Position numbers and translations under genes: made by a program
Part shown: positions 50,477 to 59,151 of the stretch, one piece after another
Layout: every line of letters begins with the position of its first letter
How positions within the stretch are numbered: the stretch's first letter is position 1
NCBI GenBank assembly: GCA_902794005.1
Contig: CADBFO010000003.1
Span: 41,890-105,889 of the forward strand
Direction: 5' to 3'
Origin: an uncultured Bacteroidia bacterium
GTDB taxonomy: Bacteria; Bacteroidota; Bacteroidia; Bacteroidales; UBA932
Length of the DNA: 64,000 bases
The notes under the pieces: generated by a model
What the model saw: only the letters and a program-made list of their open reading frames with translations
What the model was told of the DNA's origin: nothing
Database searches by the model: none

Positions 50477-52591
50477 ATGAAAAAGACCCCTGAAACCTAT
50501 CCCTGGAAGTTCGCCTCCGTAGGCGGAGCCGTGCGTGTAAACATCCAGAGCGGAGAAGACATCCGTCATCTGGGAGAACTGGACCGCAAGATGTGGACGG
50601 TCCTCAGCTGCCCTGTCGAGGGCCTGGAATTCGATGCCAGGACCCTTCAGCTCATTGATACCGATGCCGACGGCAAGATTCGCGTGGACGAAGTGATCAA
50701 GACCGCCCAGTGGCTCACCCGCGTCCTCAAAAATCCGGATGAACTGCTCAAGGAAGGGGATACCCTCGCTTTTTCGGAGTTCAACACCGAGGATCCGGAC
50801 GGTGCCCGTCTCCTTTCATCGGCCCGGCAGATTCTGGCCAACCTCAAGCTGGAGAAGGATTCCATCTGCATGGAAGATACGGCTGACAATGTGAAGATTT
50901 TCGCCGAGACCCGCTTCAACGGAGACGGTATCATCACCCCGGCCACGGCCGATGACGAGGCCACCGCCGGACTCATCGAAACCATTGCCGGCATTGCCTC
51001 GGCCACGGATCGAAGCGGTGTCCCCGGCATCACGGCAGACCATGTGGAAGCCTTTTACACCGCCTGCACGGAATATGCGCAGTGGCAGAAGGCCGGCACC
51101 AAGGAAGTTTTCCCCTTCGGTGACAAGACGGCCGATGCCCTTGCCGCCGTCAACGTCCTGAAGGATAAGGTGGCCGACTATTTCATGCGCTGCCGTCTCA
51201 TCGGCTTTGACGCCGCCGCGGCGGAAGCCGTCGATGTGAGCGTCGAGAAGATTGCCGCCATCGAGGGCAACCTTGCCGCCGCTTCCGATGAAATCGGCCT
51301 GCAGCCCCTTGCCAAGCCTTCGGCCGACGGGAAACTGGCCCTGAATGCCGTGAACCCCGCCTGGAAGGCCGCCGTGGACAATATGGTTGCATTGGTGGGT
51401 ATTCAGAAAGAGACGATAGACGAGGCCGGCTGGACGGACATCCTGGGCCGCTTCGCCCCGTACACCGCCTGGATGGATGCCAAGCAGGGCGCCCTTGTGG
51501 AAGGCCTGGGCCTGGAAGCCGTGCAGGCCATCCTGAAGGAGGACAAGAAGGCCGTTCTCCTGGACCTGCTGGAGAAAGACAAGGCCGAGGAAGCCAACGC
51601 CCTTTCCATCGAAGAGGTGGACAAACTCCTGCGCCTGAACAGGTATTTCTACCGTTTCCTGAACAACTATGTGGTCATGGCCGATTTCTACGACTGCGAC
51701 CGCATGGCCATCTTCCAGGCGGGCCGCCTGTACATCGACCAGCGTAGTACGGACCTCTGCGTAAAGGTGGCGGGGCCTGCACCGGCCATATCATCCCTCA
51801 GCGGCATGTACATCCTGTACTGCAGCTGCACCAGCGAGAAACTGGGCAAGAGTTTCAATATCGCCGCCGTCCTTACCGACGGTGATGTCAACGGTCTCCG
51901 CGAAGGGAAGAACGCCGTTTTCTACGACCGTGACGGCGTTGATTACACCGCTACGGTAACTTCCATCGTCGAGAATCCGATTTCTATCCGCCAGGCCTTC
52001 TGGGCACCTTATAAAAAGGCGGCCCGCTGGATCAGCGACAAGATGGACAGGAACGCCGCTTCCAAGAACGAAAAGTCCATGGGGAACCTCACCGCCGCGG
52101 CCGACAGCGCAACGGACGGAAAGGGGGCCGAGGCTGCAGCGGCGGCCAAACCCGGCTTCGATGTGAGCAAGGTGGCGGTCATTTCCATTGCCGCAGCCGC
52201 CGTTTCCGGGGTGCTGCTGGGTGTTGTCGCCGTTCTCAAGGGCCTTACGTGGTGGCAGTGGCTCATTCTCATTGCCGCCGTCATGCTCCTGATCTCCGGT
52301 CCTTCCATGTTCATCGCCTGGCGGAAACTCCGCAAGCGCGACCTGGGTCCGGTCCTCAATGCCAACGGCTGGGCCATCAACGCCGCATCGCTGGTCAATG
52401 TGAAGTTCGGAAAGACCCTCACGTCCTTGGCGCAGTATCCCAAACTCACGGCCGTGGACCCCGAGGAACGGAAGAAAGTCGCCTGGCGCAAGTTCTGGTG
52501 CTGGATGTGCGTAATCGTGGTGCTTCTGTGCCTCGGCCTGTGGCTCTGCAACATCCTTCTCCCTTTAGGACTTAAGAGCCCGCTGTTCTGA
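50477..52591 (+). CDS. Membrane protein of unknown function with an EF-hand motif
   Basis: I do not recognise a family. The 704-residue protein has a textbook EF-hand loop at residues 61-72 (DTDADGKIRVDE), with all acidic ligands and the invariant Gly and Ile, and a degenerate second one (RFNGDGIIT). Residues ~90-420 are mostly helical. Residues ~430-540 are strand-rich (YILYCSCTSEKLGKSFNIAAVLTDGDV). An Ala-rich low-complexity linker leads to three membrane helices (VISIAAAAVSGVLLGVVAVL; WLILIAAVMLLISG; CVIVVLLCLGLWLCNILL). There is no N-terminal signal peptide, so most of the protein should face the cytoplasm. The stop overlaps the start of the ATPase gene (TGATG), which implies coupling. 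A calcium-responsive membrane scaffold is one possible reading. Confidence 0.75.
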   Translation: MKKTPETYPWKFASVGGAVRVNIQSGEDIRHLGELDRKMWTVLSCPVEGLEFDARTLQLIDTDADGKIRVDEVIKTAQWLTRVLKNPDELLKEGDTLAFSEFNTEDPDGARLLSSARQILANLKLEKDSICMEDTADNVKIFAETRFNGDGIITPATADDEATAGLIETIAGIASATDRSGVPGITADHVEAFYTACTEYAQWQKAGTKEVFPFGDKTADALAAVNVLKDKVADYFMRCRLIGFDAAAAEAVDVSVEKIAAIEGNLAAASDEIGLQPLAKPSADGKLALNAVNPAWKAAVDNMVALVGIQKETIDEAGWTDILGRFAPYTAWMDAKQGALVEGLGLEAVQAILKEDKKAVLLDLLEKDKAEEANALSIEEVDKLLRLNRYFYRFLNNYVVMADFYDCDRMAIFQAGRLYIDQRSTDLCVKVAGPAPAISSLSGMYILYCSCTSEKLGKSFNIAAVLTDGDVNGLREGKNAVFYDRDGVDYTATVTSIVENPISIRQAFWAPYKKAARWISDKMDRNAASKNEKSMGNLTAAADSATDGKGAEAAAAAKPGFDVSKVAVISIAAAAVSGVLLGVVAVLKGLTWWQWLILIAAVMLLISGPSMFIAWRKLRKRDLGPVLNANGWAINAASLVNVKFGKTLTSLAQYPKLTAVDPEERKKVAWRKFWCWMCVIVVLLCLGLWLCNILLPLGLKSPLF

Positions 52592-53739
52592 TGGACACCC
52601 CTTTCCCGTATGCCCAGTATGTAACCGGCAAGCAGTTCGTCGGGCGTAAAAATGACGTGACGCTCCTGGGAAACCTCCTTTCCCAGGGAGAGCACGTGAC
52701 CATTTATGAACCGCCCAAAACCGGCATCACCTCACTGGTGCAGCAGACGCTGTTCAACATGCGGCTGGGCGGCAAGTCCTTCATGGTGGGGCAGTTGTCG
52801 GCTCTCAACATCCGCACGCCGGAGGCGTTCCTGCTTCGCCTGGGCTCCACGCTGATGAGGATGGTGGCTTCCGTTCCGGACGATTATGTGAAAATGACGC
52901 AGCGGTATCTCGGGGGGACACATTTTGTTTTCGATCCCCGTGCCTATGCCGAGACCGGACAGGTGTTGTCACTGGGGTGGGAACTGGACCGGGACGACAT
53001 CCTGGCCATGCTGCGGATGCCTTTCCGCCTGGCTGCCGACCGGGGAGACCGCCTTTTTCTCATCATCGACGAATTCCAGTGCCTGAGCCTTCTGGAAGAC
53101 CCCGACGTGCTGTTGCGGCCGCTGGACGCCGTCCTCCGGGATGAGCGGGACCCCCGCCTTTTCTCCTACATTTTCTGCGGGAGCGGCGTAAATGCCATGA
53201 TGGGCATCTTCGAAGGGAGTCTCCTGTTCCACCGGGTGGTGGAAAGGGTGCGCATTTCTCCGGCCGGGGAGCGTGAGATATCCGATCACGTGCAGCGGGG
53301 TTTCCTGGCCGGAGGCAAGGTTGTGAACCAGGAGCTCATTCTGGGGGCCTGTCGCCTGTTCCGGGGAAACCTCTGGTACATCAACCACTTCTGCGCCATC
53401 TGTGATGCCATGAGCCGTGGATACATCATGGAGCCGGTTTTCGTGGAAGCGCTGGAGGATTTGGTGTCCCTGCACGAGCCTCGTTTCAAGGAAATCGTCA
53501 ACGGACTCACCACGCACCAGGTGAACCTTCTCAGGGCAACGGTGGAGGGTGTTACCCGTTTCTCGTCGGCCGATGTAATCCGGAAATACGGTCTCAATTC
53601 GTCGGCCAACGTCAAGCGCGTAAAGGATGCCCTGATGAGGAAGGAAGTGCTGGTTTTTGACGAAAATGACACGCCCTCGCTCATGGACCCTCTCTTCGAG
53701 TACTGGGTGAAGAAGTATTATTTTGAGATACCCCAATGA
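52591..53739 (+). CDS. AAA/STAND-type ATPase with degenerate Walker A and C-terminal winged helix
   Basis: This 382-residue protein resembles the archaeal-type ATPases common in Bacteroidota. The P-loop reads YEPPKTGITSLVQQ (41-48 region): where relatives have GKTS there is GITS, so the key lysine is replaced by I46. Walker B is intact (LFLIIDEFQ), and a sensor-like FSYIFCGSGVNAM follows. The C-terminal ~90 residues look like a winged helix (VNLLRATVEGVTRFSSADVIRKYGLNSSANVKRVKDALMRKEVL). It overlaps both neighbours (TGATG upstream, ATGA downstream), so the three proteins should be made together. It may bind nucleotide weakly or act as a scaffold. Confidence 0.8.
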   Translation: MDTPFPYAQYVTGKQFVGRKNDVTLLGNLLSQGEHVTIYEPPKTGITSLVQQTLFNMRLGGKSFMVGQLSALNIRTPEAFLLRLGSTLMRMVASVPDDYVKMTQRYLGGTHFVFDPRAYAETGQVLSLGWELDRDDILAMLRMPFRLAADRGDRLFLIIDEFQCLSLLEDPDVLLRPLDAVLRDERDPRLFSYIFCGSGVNAMMGIFEGSLLFHRVVERVRISPAGEREISDHVQRGFLAGGKVVNQELILGACRLFRGNLWYINHFCAICDAMSRGYIMEPVFVEALEDLVSLHEPRFKEIVNGLTTHQVNLLRATVEGVTRFSSADVIRKYGLNSSANVKRVKDALMRKEVLVFDENDTPSLMDPLFEYWVKKYYFEIPQ

Positions 53740-54443
53740 AAAAACTCGTGATTCTGACCGGGGCCGGCGTGTCGGCCGAAAGCGGTTTTGCCACCTTCCG
53801 CGATACGGGCGGCCTGTGGGAGCAATATGACGTCAACGACGTGGCTTCCATCGAAGGCTGGTACCGCAACCGGAAACTGGTGCTGGATTTCTACAACCAG
53901 CGCCGGGCGCAGTTGAAGGATGCCAGGCCCAACGAGGCCCATCTGGCCATGGCCCGGCTGGAAAAAGACTACAAGGTAAGCGTCATCACGCAAAATGTGG
54001 ACAATCTGCACGAGCGGGCCGGCTCCACCTATGTCCTGCATCTTCACGGCGAACTCACCAAAGTGCGCCCGGAGAACGGCCTCTATGACCGCACTGAATC
54101 GGAGGCGGAAGTCATCGACGTGGGCTACCGGCCCGTTCATCTTGGAGACCTGGCCCCGAACGGCAGCCAGCTGCGTCCGCACATCGTCTTTTTCGGGGAG
54201 GCCGTTCCCCATATCGGCAAGGCCATCGACTTGGTGGAAGAGGCCGATATCCTCCTGATTGTCGGCTCCTCGCTGCAGGTGTACCCGGCTGCCGGGCTGT
54301 ACCGTTACGCTCCCAACGATTGTCCGATCTATGTGATTGATCCCAAACCGGTTCCCATCGCGGATCCCCGCGTCACCCTCATCACCGATGTTGCCACCAA
54401 AGGCATGATCCGCTTCCGGGAACTCCTGTCCAGTGGCAAGTAA
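53736..54443 (+). CDS. cobB: Sir2-family NAD-dependent deacylase lacking zinc cysteines
   Basis: This 235-residue sirtuin has GAGVSAESGFATFRD, TQNVDNLHERAG and LHGEL, which form the NAD site and catalytic His. Y53 and R56 (FYNQRRAQL) match the YxxR pair that favours succinyl- and malonyl-lysine in class III sirtuins. The four zinc-binding cysteines are absent; the only Cys is in NDCP near the C-terminus. The zinc module region (KVRPENGLYDRTESEAEV) is polar instead. The start codon overlaps the ATPase stop in ATGA. The symbol is by family resemblance; cellular targets are unknown. Confidence 0.85.
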   Translation: MKKLVILTGAGVSAESGFATFRDTGGLWEQYDVNDVASIEGWYRNRKLVLDFYNQRRAQLKDARPNEAHLAMARLEKDYKVSVITQNVDNLHERAGSTYVLHLHGELTKVRPENGLYDRTESEAEVIDVGYRPVHLGDLAPNGSQLRPHIVFFGEAVPHIGKAIDLVEEADILLIVGSSLQVYPAAGLYRYAPNDCPIYVIDPKPVPIADPRVTLITDVATKGMIRFRELLSSGK

Positions 54444-54468
54444 GGCATTGATATACAGGTGTTTATGT

Positions 54469-54501
54469 ATAATCCTCTGCGCAAAAAACGCAGAGGATTA
54501 T
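54469..54501. terminator. Convergent hairpin between cobB and serS
   Basis: The arms ATAATCCTCTGCG and CGCAGAGGATTAT form a perfect 13 bp stem with a 7 nt A-rich loop. It lies 26 nt after the cobB stop. There is no clear T tract, so termination strength is uncertain. The rest of this 103 bp gap shows nothing further. Confidence 0.7.
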
Positions 54502-54546
54502 GCGTAAAAGACTATGTGTCAGCGGCTTGGCTGCCACCCTGGAAGT

Positions 54547-55818
54547 TTAGTCAATCCGGTCAAAGCCGGTGTAGGGACGGAGAACTTCCGGAATTTCAAT
54601 GTATCCGTCTTTCTGGTTGTCTTCCAGAAGGGCTGCCACTACGCGCGGAAGGGCGAGGGAGCTGCCGTTGAGGGTATGGACCAGCTGGGTTTTGCCCGTC
54701 TCGTCCTTGTAGCGGCACTTGAGGCGGTTGGCCTGGAAACTTTCAAAGTTGGAAACGGAGGAAATCTCCAGCCACCGGCCTTGGGCTGCGCTCCAGAGCT
54801 CGAAGTCGTAAGTGATGGCCGAGGTGAAGCTCATGTCCCCGCCACAGAGGCGGAGAATGCGGTATTTGAGCCCCAGGGCGTTCACGAGGCCTTCCACATG
54901 GGCGATCATCTCGTCCAGGGCGGCATAGCTGTTCTCGGGCTTCTCGATGCGCACGATTTCCACTTTGTCGAACTGGTGCAGGCGGTTGAGGCCACGCACA
55001 TCCTTGCCGTAGGAGCCGGCCTCCCGGCGGAAGCAGGGAGTATAGGCCGTAAGTTTCTGCGGGAAATCGTCGGCTCCCAGGATAACATCCCGGAAAATAT
55101 TGGTGACGGGCACTTCCGCGGTGGGAACCATGTAGAAACCGTCCAGGGGAGCCAGGTACATCTGGCCTTCCTTGTCGGGCAACTGGCCGGTACCGAAACC
55201 GGAAGCGGCGTTCACCATCACGGGCGGCTCCACCTCCTTGTATCCGGCGGCCGTGTTGCGGTCCAGGAAGAAGTTGATGAGGGCGCGCTGCAGGCGGGCA
55301 CCTTTGCCTTTATACACAGGGAAACCGGCTCCGGTAATCTTCACGCCCAGGTCGAAGTCGATGATGTCGTACTTCTTGGCAAGATCCCAGTGGGGAAGGG
55401 CGCCTTCGGGAAGGTTCACCTCCGGGCCGCCCGTCTTTACCACAACGTTGTCCTCGGCGCCTTTTCCTTCAGGAACCTGGTCGCAGGGGATGTTGGGAAG
55501 CAGGGCCAGCAGTTCGTTCAGCTTGGCGTTGTTGTCATCGGCCATCTCCAGCAGCTCACTGGAACGGGCCTTGAGTTTGGCCACCTCGGCCTTGGCGGCT
55601 TCGGCCTCCTCTTTCTTGCCTTCTTTCATGAGCTGGCCAATCGCGGTGGCCGCCTTCTTCTGCTCTGCCAGAAGGGCGTCGCTGCTGGTTTGGAGGGCCT
55701 TGCGATGGTCGTCCAGGACAATGATTTTGTTCACGATGTCCCGGGCATCGAAGTTTTTAACAGCAAGTCTCCGGATGACAAAATCCGGAGACTCGCGTAG
55801 AAGTTTTAATGTCAGCAT
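54547..55818 (-). CDS. serS: Seryl-tRNA synthetase
   Basis: This 423-residue class II synthetase charges tRNA-Ser. The N-terminal coiled-coil arm (KALQTSSDALLAEQKKAATAIGQLMKEGKKEEAEAAKAEV) binds the tRNA. Motif 2 lies in CFRREAGSYGKDVRGLNRLHQFDKVE and motif 3 in LNGSSLALPRVVAALLEDNQ. It starts 3 bp after the rpmA stop, so it shares the rplU-rpmA transcript. A perfect 11 bp inverted repeat lies in codons ~9-18. Confidence 0.96.
   Translation of the reverse strand: MLTLKLLRESPDFVIRRLAVKNFDARDIVNKIIVLDDHRKALQTSSDALLAEQKKAATAIGQLMKEGKKEEAEAAKAEVAKLKARSSELLEMADDNNAKLNELLALLPNIPCDQVPEGKGAEDNVVVKTGGPEVNLPEGALPHWDLAKKYDIIDFDLGVKITGAGFPVYKGKGARLQRALINFFLDRNTAAGYKEVEPPVMVNAASGFGTGQLPDKEGQMYLAPLDGFYMVPTAEVPVTNIFRDVILGADDFPQKLTAYTPCFRREAGSYGKDVRGLNRLHQFDKVEIVRIEKPENSYAALDEMIAHVEGLVNALGLKYRILRLCGGDMSFTSAITYDFELWSAAQGRWLEISSVSNFESFQANRLKCRYKDETGKTQLVHTLNGSSLALPRVVAALLEDNQKDGYIEIPEVLRPYTGFDRID
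55766..55793 (-). repeat. Perfect 11 bp inverted repeat inside the serS start region
   Basis: In the mRNA the arms AGTCTCCGGAT and ATCCGGAGACT flank the 6 nt loop TTTGTC... read as TTTTGTC at the junction, and form a stable hairpin. It encodes part of the serS N-terminus, so both coding and pairing constraints act on it. Confidence 0.8.
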
Positions 55819-55821
55819 GTC

Positions 55822-56082
55822 TTAGTTCTCAAAAGGAAGAACGGAAACATAGGACTTGTTTTCACGTTTGCGGGTGAATTTGACGGTGCCGTCGATGAGG
55901 GCGTAGAGGGTGTGATCCTTACCCATGCCAACATTCAGACCCGGGTTGTGGGCGGTACCGCGCTGACGCACGATGATGTTGCCGGCCTTTACGACTTCTT
56001 CGCCGAACTTCTTGATGCCGAGACGTTTGGAATGCGACTCACGACCGTTCTTGGAACTGGATTGACCTTTCTTGTGTGCCAT
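55822..56082 (-). CDS. rpmA: Large ribosomal subunit protein bL27
   Basis: This 86-residue protein begins [22 protein letters not shown], the conserved tail that reaches the peptidyl transferase centre. There is no Firmicutes-type cleavable N-terminal extension. [29 protein letters not shown] is the family core, here split by normal variation. It lies 21 bp after rplU and 3 bp before serS in one operon. Confidence 0.97.
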   Translation of the reverse strand: MAHKKGQSSSKNGRESHSKRLGIKKFGEEVVKAGNIIVRQRGTAHNPGLNVGMGKDHTLYALIDGTVKFTRKRENKSYVSVLPFEN

Positions 56083-56103
56083 AATCTGTTTCTCCTTTAA
56101 AAG

Positions 56104-56415
56104 TTAAGCGATAGCGTCGATGTGGATCTTGGTGAGCTTCTGGCGATGGCCATTGAGCGTCTGGAAACCCTTGCGACGGATTTTCTTGAATACGAGCACT
56201 TTCTTTGCTTTGGCATCATCGTCCAGGACGGTGGCCTTCACAACGGCTCCTTCTACATACGGAGTACCGACCTTTACGGCGCCCTCATTGTCCACGAGGA
56301 GCACTTTGTCGAACTCTACAGATTCTCCGTTCTTCGCGCTGAGGCGGTTTACGAAGATGTCCATGCCAGCTTCTACTTTAAACTGCTGGCTTGCAATGTC
56401 AACGATTGCGTACAT
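56104..56415 (-). CDS. rplU: Large ribosomal subunit protein bL21
   Basis: This 103-residue protein starts MYAIVDIASQQFKVEAG, the standard bL21 opening, and ends with the C-terminal KGFQTLNGHRQKLTKI motif that contacts 23S rRNA. The frame is open 21 codons further upstream, but that part is the transcribed leader with a hairpin, so 56415 is the start. First gene of rplU-rpmA-serS. Confidence 0.97.
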   Translation of the reverse strand: MYAIVDIASQQFKVEAGMDIFVNRLSAKNGESVEFDKVLLVDNEGAVKVGTPYVEGAVVKATVLDDDAKAKKVLVFKKIRRKGFQTLNGHRQKLTKIHIDAIA

Positions 56416-56451
56416 TGTACAAAAACTTGTTAAAAGTTTGGACCGTAAGCG

Positions 56452-56469
56452 CCTGCCTTCTGCGGCAGG
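56452..56469 (-). promoter_or_regulatory. Hairpin in the rplU leader
   Basis: A perfect 6 bp stem (CCTGCC/GGCAGG) with a 6 nt loop sits in the ~88 nt leader between promoter and rplU start. Ribosomal protein operons often carry such leaders for autoregulation; function here is inferred. Confidence 0.45.
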
Positions 56470-56508
56470 TCTTGCCAAAGCTTAGCGGTCATCTCAAAAA
56501 ATGGACTG

Positions 56509-56539
56509 CAAAGATACGAATAATTCTCAGAATCACAAA
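56509..56539 (-). promoter_or_regulatory. rplU-rpmA-serS promoter
   Basis: On the minus strand TTTG (56536-56539), a 19 bp spacer and TATCTTTG (56509-56516) match the consensus exactly. The -33 box touches the end of the hybrid two-component regulator gene. Confidence 0.85.
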
Positions 56540-59151
56540 TTTTTCCGCCGGAAATCCTCGCGTTCTTCTCCGGGCAGGCGGCCGAAAAGCTCCATGTAGC
56601 ACTTGGAGAAGTAGGACGGGGTGCCGAACCCCACGGCATAGGCCACTTCCGCAATGGTTTTGTCGGTGGTTTTGAGCAGTTGTTCGGCCGCTTTCAGGCG
56701 CGTAATGCGCACCAGTTCGACAGGGGAGTAGCCGGTAAGGGCTTTCACCTTCCTGTACAGCTGCACGCGCGAGAGAGCCAGTTCGGAGCCCAGTTGCTCC
56801 ACGCTCAGGTCTTCGTCGGAAAGCCGGGCCTGCACCTTGGCGCGGAACCGTCCCAGAAAATCGTTCTCCTGCGGTCTGGCGGCACTTTCGCCGGTTTCCA
56901 GATAATGCTCTTTGAGCAGGATGCGGCTTTTCAGGAGGTTGCCGATCCGGGAGAGCAGCACCTTCTCGCTGAAGGGTTTGGAGATGTAGGCGTCGGCCCC
57001 TGAGTCGTAGCCTTCCGCGCGCTGGTCTTCCAGTGATTTGGCGGTTAGGAGGATAACCGGGATGTGGCTGGTGGCCAGCTGGCCTTTGAGCGCCTTGCAG
57101 AATGCCAGGCCGTCCATGACGGGCATCATGACGTCCGAAACCACCAGGTCCGGCAGTTCGCGCGTGGCTTTTCCCAGCGCCTCGCGGCCGTCGCAGGCAC
57201 TCAGAATCCGGTATTCGCCCTCCAGGAGCGTGCCGATAAAGCTGCGCAGGTCCGCATTGTCGTCCACCAGAAGAATGGTGGGACGGTCGCTTTCACTCAC
57301 ACGGCTGGCGGCCTCCTCCTTGCTCGTGTCCACGTGGTCATAGCTTTCTTCGTAACGCTCCGTATAGGCCGAAGCATCACGCCCTTCGGTCAATTTCACT
57401 CCTTTTTGCACCAGCGGCAGCCGGAGGGTGAACGTGGTGCCGGCGCCCGGGGTGCTGTCCACCCGGACACTGCCCTTATGGAGTTCCGCAACGGCTTTTA
57501 CCAGCGCCAGGCCGATCCCCGTTCCGCTGCCGGTATCGTTCCCTTTGTAGAATTCGTCAAAGATGAAGGGCAGTTTCTCCTGCGGGATGCCTTCACCGTC
57601 ATCGGTGATGGAGATGAGGGCTGTCGGCCCTTCCTGCCGTACGGAAACGACGATGTGGCCGTGAGTCCGGGTGTGCTTGATGGCGTTGCCCATGAGGTTG
57701 AAAAGCGCCCTTTCCACCAGGCGCATGTCGGCCTCGACCGTGAAGGATTCCTGGCCTTCGCAGCTGAGTGTACGGGAGGTACCGCTGAAACCGCCCATCC
57801 ATTCCCGGACGGCGGCAGGAAGGTCGAAACGGGATACGCTGAGCGGGATGTTTCCACTCTCTATCTTTCTGAAATCCAGGATGTTGTTTACCAACTCCTG
57901 CAGTACGGTCACATTACGGCGGGCGAGAGAGAGGTTTTTTTGTTGCTGGGGCGACAGCGGCCCTTCCAGCACGTGCTGCAGGGGACCGGCTACCAGGGTA
58001 AGCGGTGTACGGAGGTCGTGGCTCACCTGGGTAAAGAACTTCAGTTTGGCCCTCGTGCTCTCTTCCAGCCGCTGTTGCAGCTCCCACATCTTGATGTAGC
58101 TCCAATAGGCTTGTGCGGCAACGACGAGCAGCAGCAGCGAGAAGCCGATCACCAGCCACATGATGATGCGCTGGGTGTTGTACTGCATCAGGAAGGTATC
58201 CAGGCGAGCGTTGATGTTTTCCACGTTGGTCCGCTGGGTGGCCAGTTCCGCTTCCTGCAACTGAAGGATACGGGCGTTCTGGCTGTCCACCAGGGCGCTT
58301 TCCAGCAGGTTTTCCCGTTGAAAGGGCGCACCCCTGAGGATATTCATGGCCAGCTCCATCACCAGGTCGCCGCGGGTAGGATACAGGTAGGAGGCGCTGA
58401 GCACGCTGTCAATCACTTCCTGCAGTCCGGCATCCGGCAGGGCGTCCACGCCAAAGAACGCGACATCTGCAGGGGCGCCCATGGCTTCCCGCGCGCCCAG
58501 TGCCATCCGGTCGTTCTGACCGAAGACGGCATCGGGCCTGACGTTCCGGGCCAGCACCTCTTTCATGGCATTGAAACCGCCATCCTGCAGCCACCCGCCG
58601 TACGGAGCCGTTACCAGCGTGATGCCGGGATATTGCCGCAGTGCTTCCTCGAAGCCCTTGTGGCGGTCGTCGGCGGGGGAGGAACCCTCCAGCCCCGGGA
58701 TTTCCACCACCTGCCCCTCCTTGTCCAGGAAATCGGCGATGTAATGCCCCATGATGCGGCCGATTTCCACGTTGTCCGCACCGATGAAGGCGGTGTATTT
58801 GGCGGAATTGATTTTCCGGTCGAACAGAATCACCGGTATGCCGGCGTCGAAAGCTTCTTCCACGGCCGGCGTAATGGTATGCGACTGGTTGGGCGAGACG
58901 ATGAGCAGGTTCACGCCGTCCGCCACAAAGCGGCGGATCTGCTCCATCTGCTTCCGGCTGTCGTCGTCGGCCGAAGAAAAACGGAGCGTAACCCCCTCTA
59001 CACGGGCGGCAAGGGCCAGTTCATCGTTGAGTTTGGTGCGCCAGATGTCGTCGCTGCACTGCGATACGCCTATAACCAGCGACTTCTTCCCGCCGGTGCA
59101 ACCGGTGAGAAGAAGTACGGCTGATATGAGGATTAGAAGCTTTCGGTCCAT
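56533..59151 (-). CDS. Hybrid two-component regulator with periplasmic sugar-binding sensor (fructan locus)
   Basis: This 872-residue protein joins sensor, kinase, receiver and DNA-binding parts. After an N-terminal signal/anchor (LLLTGCTGG), residues ~24-300 form a type I periplasmic binding protein domain (VIGVSQCSDDIWRTKLNDE, DGVNLLIVSPNQ, FDRKINSAKYTAFIGADN). A helix spans the membrane at ~328-350. The kinase has H378 (FFTQVSHDLRTPL), NLMGNAIKHTR, DDGEGI and GTGIGLALVKA. The receiver accepts phosphate at D673 (VVSDVMMPVMDG). An AraC-type helix-turn-helix ends the protein (EVAYAVGFGTPSYFSKCY). The layout matches the fructose-sensing regulator known from Bacteroides fructan loci. It starts directly after the fructokinase stop, at the 3' end of the operon it probably controls. 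Confidence 0.92.
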   Translation of the reverse strand: MDRKLLILISAVLLLTGCTGGKKSLVIGVSQCSDDIWRTKLNDELALAARVEGVTLRFSSADDDSRKQMEQIRRFVADGVNLLIVSPNQSHTITPAVEEAFDAGIPVILFDRKINSAKYTAFIGADNVEIGRIMGHYIADFLDKEGQVVEIPGLEGSSPADDRHKGFEEALRQYPGITLVTAPYGGWLQDGGFNAMKEVLARNVRPDAVFGQNDRMALGAREAMGAPADVAFFGVDALPDAGLQEVIDSVLSASYLYPTRGDLVMELAMNILRGAPFQRENLLESALVDSQNARILQLQEAELATQRTNVENINARLDTFLMQYNTQRIIMWLVIGFSLLLLVVAAQAYWSYIKMWELQQRLEESTRAKLKFFTQVSHDLRTPLTLVAGPLQHVLEGPLSPQQQKNLSLARRNVTVLQELVNNILDFRKIESGNIPLSVSRFDLPAAVREWMGGFSGTSRTLSCEGQESFTVEADMRLVERALFNLMGNAIKHTRTHGHIVVSVRQEGPTALISITDDGEGIPQEKLPFIFDEFYKGNDTGSGTGIGLALVKAVAELHKGSVRVDSTPGAGTTFTLRLPLVQKGVKLTEGRDASAYTERYEESYDHVDTSKEEAASRVSESDRPTILLVDDNADLRSFIGTLLEGEYRILSACDGREALGKATRELPDLVVSDVMMPVMDGLAFCKALKGQLATSHIPVILLTAKSLEDQRAEGYDSGADAYISKPFSEKVLLSRIGNLLKSRILLKEHYLETGESAARPQENDFLGRFRAKVQARLSDEDLSVEQLGSELALSRVQLYRKVKALTGYSPVELVRITRLKAAEQLLKTTDKTIAEVAYAVGFGTPSYFSKCYMELFGRLPGEEREDFRRKNL

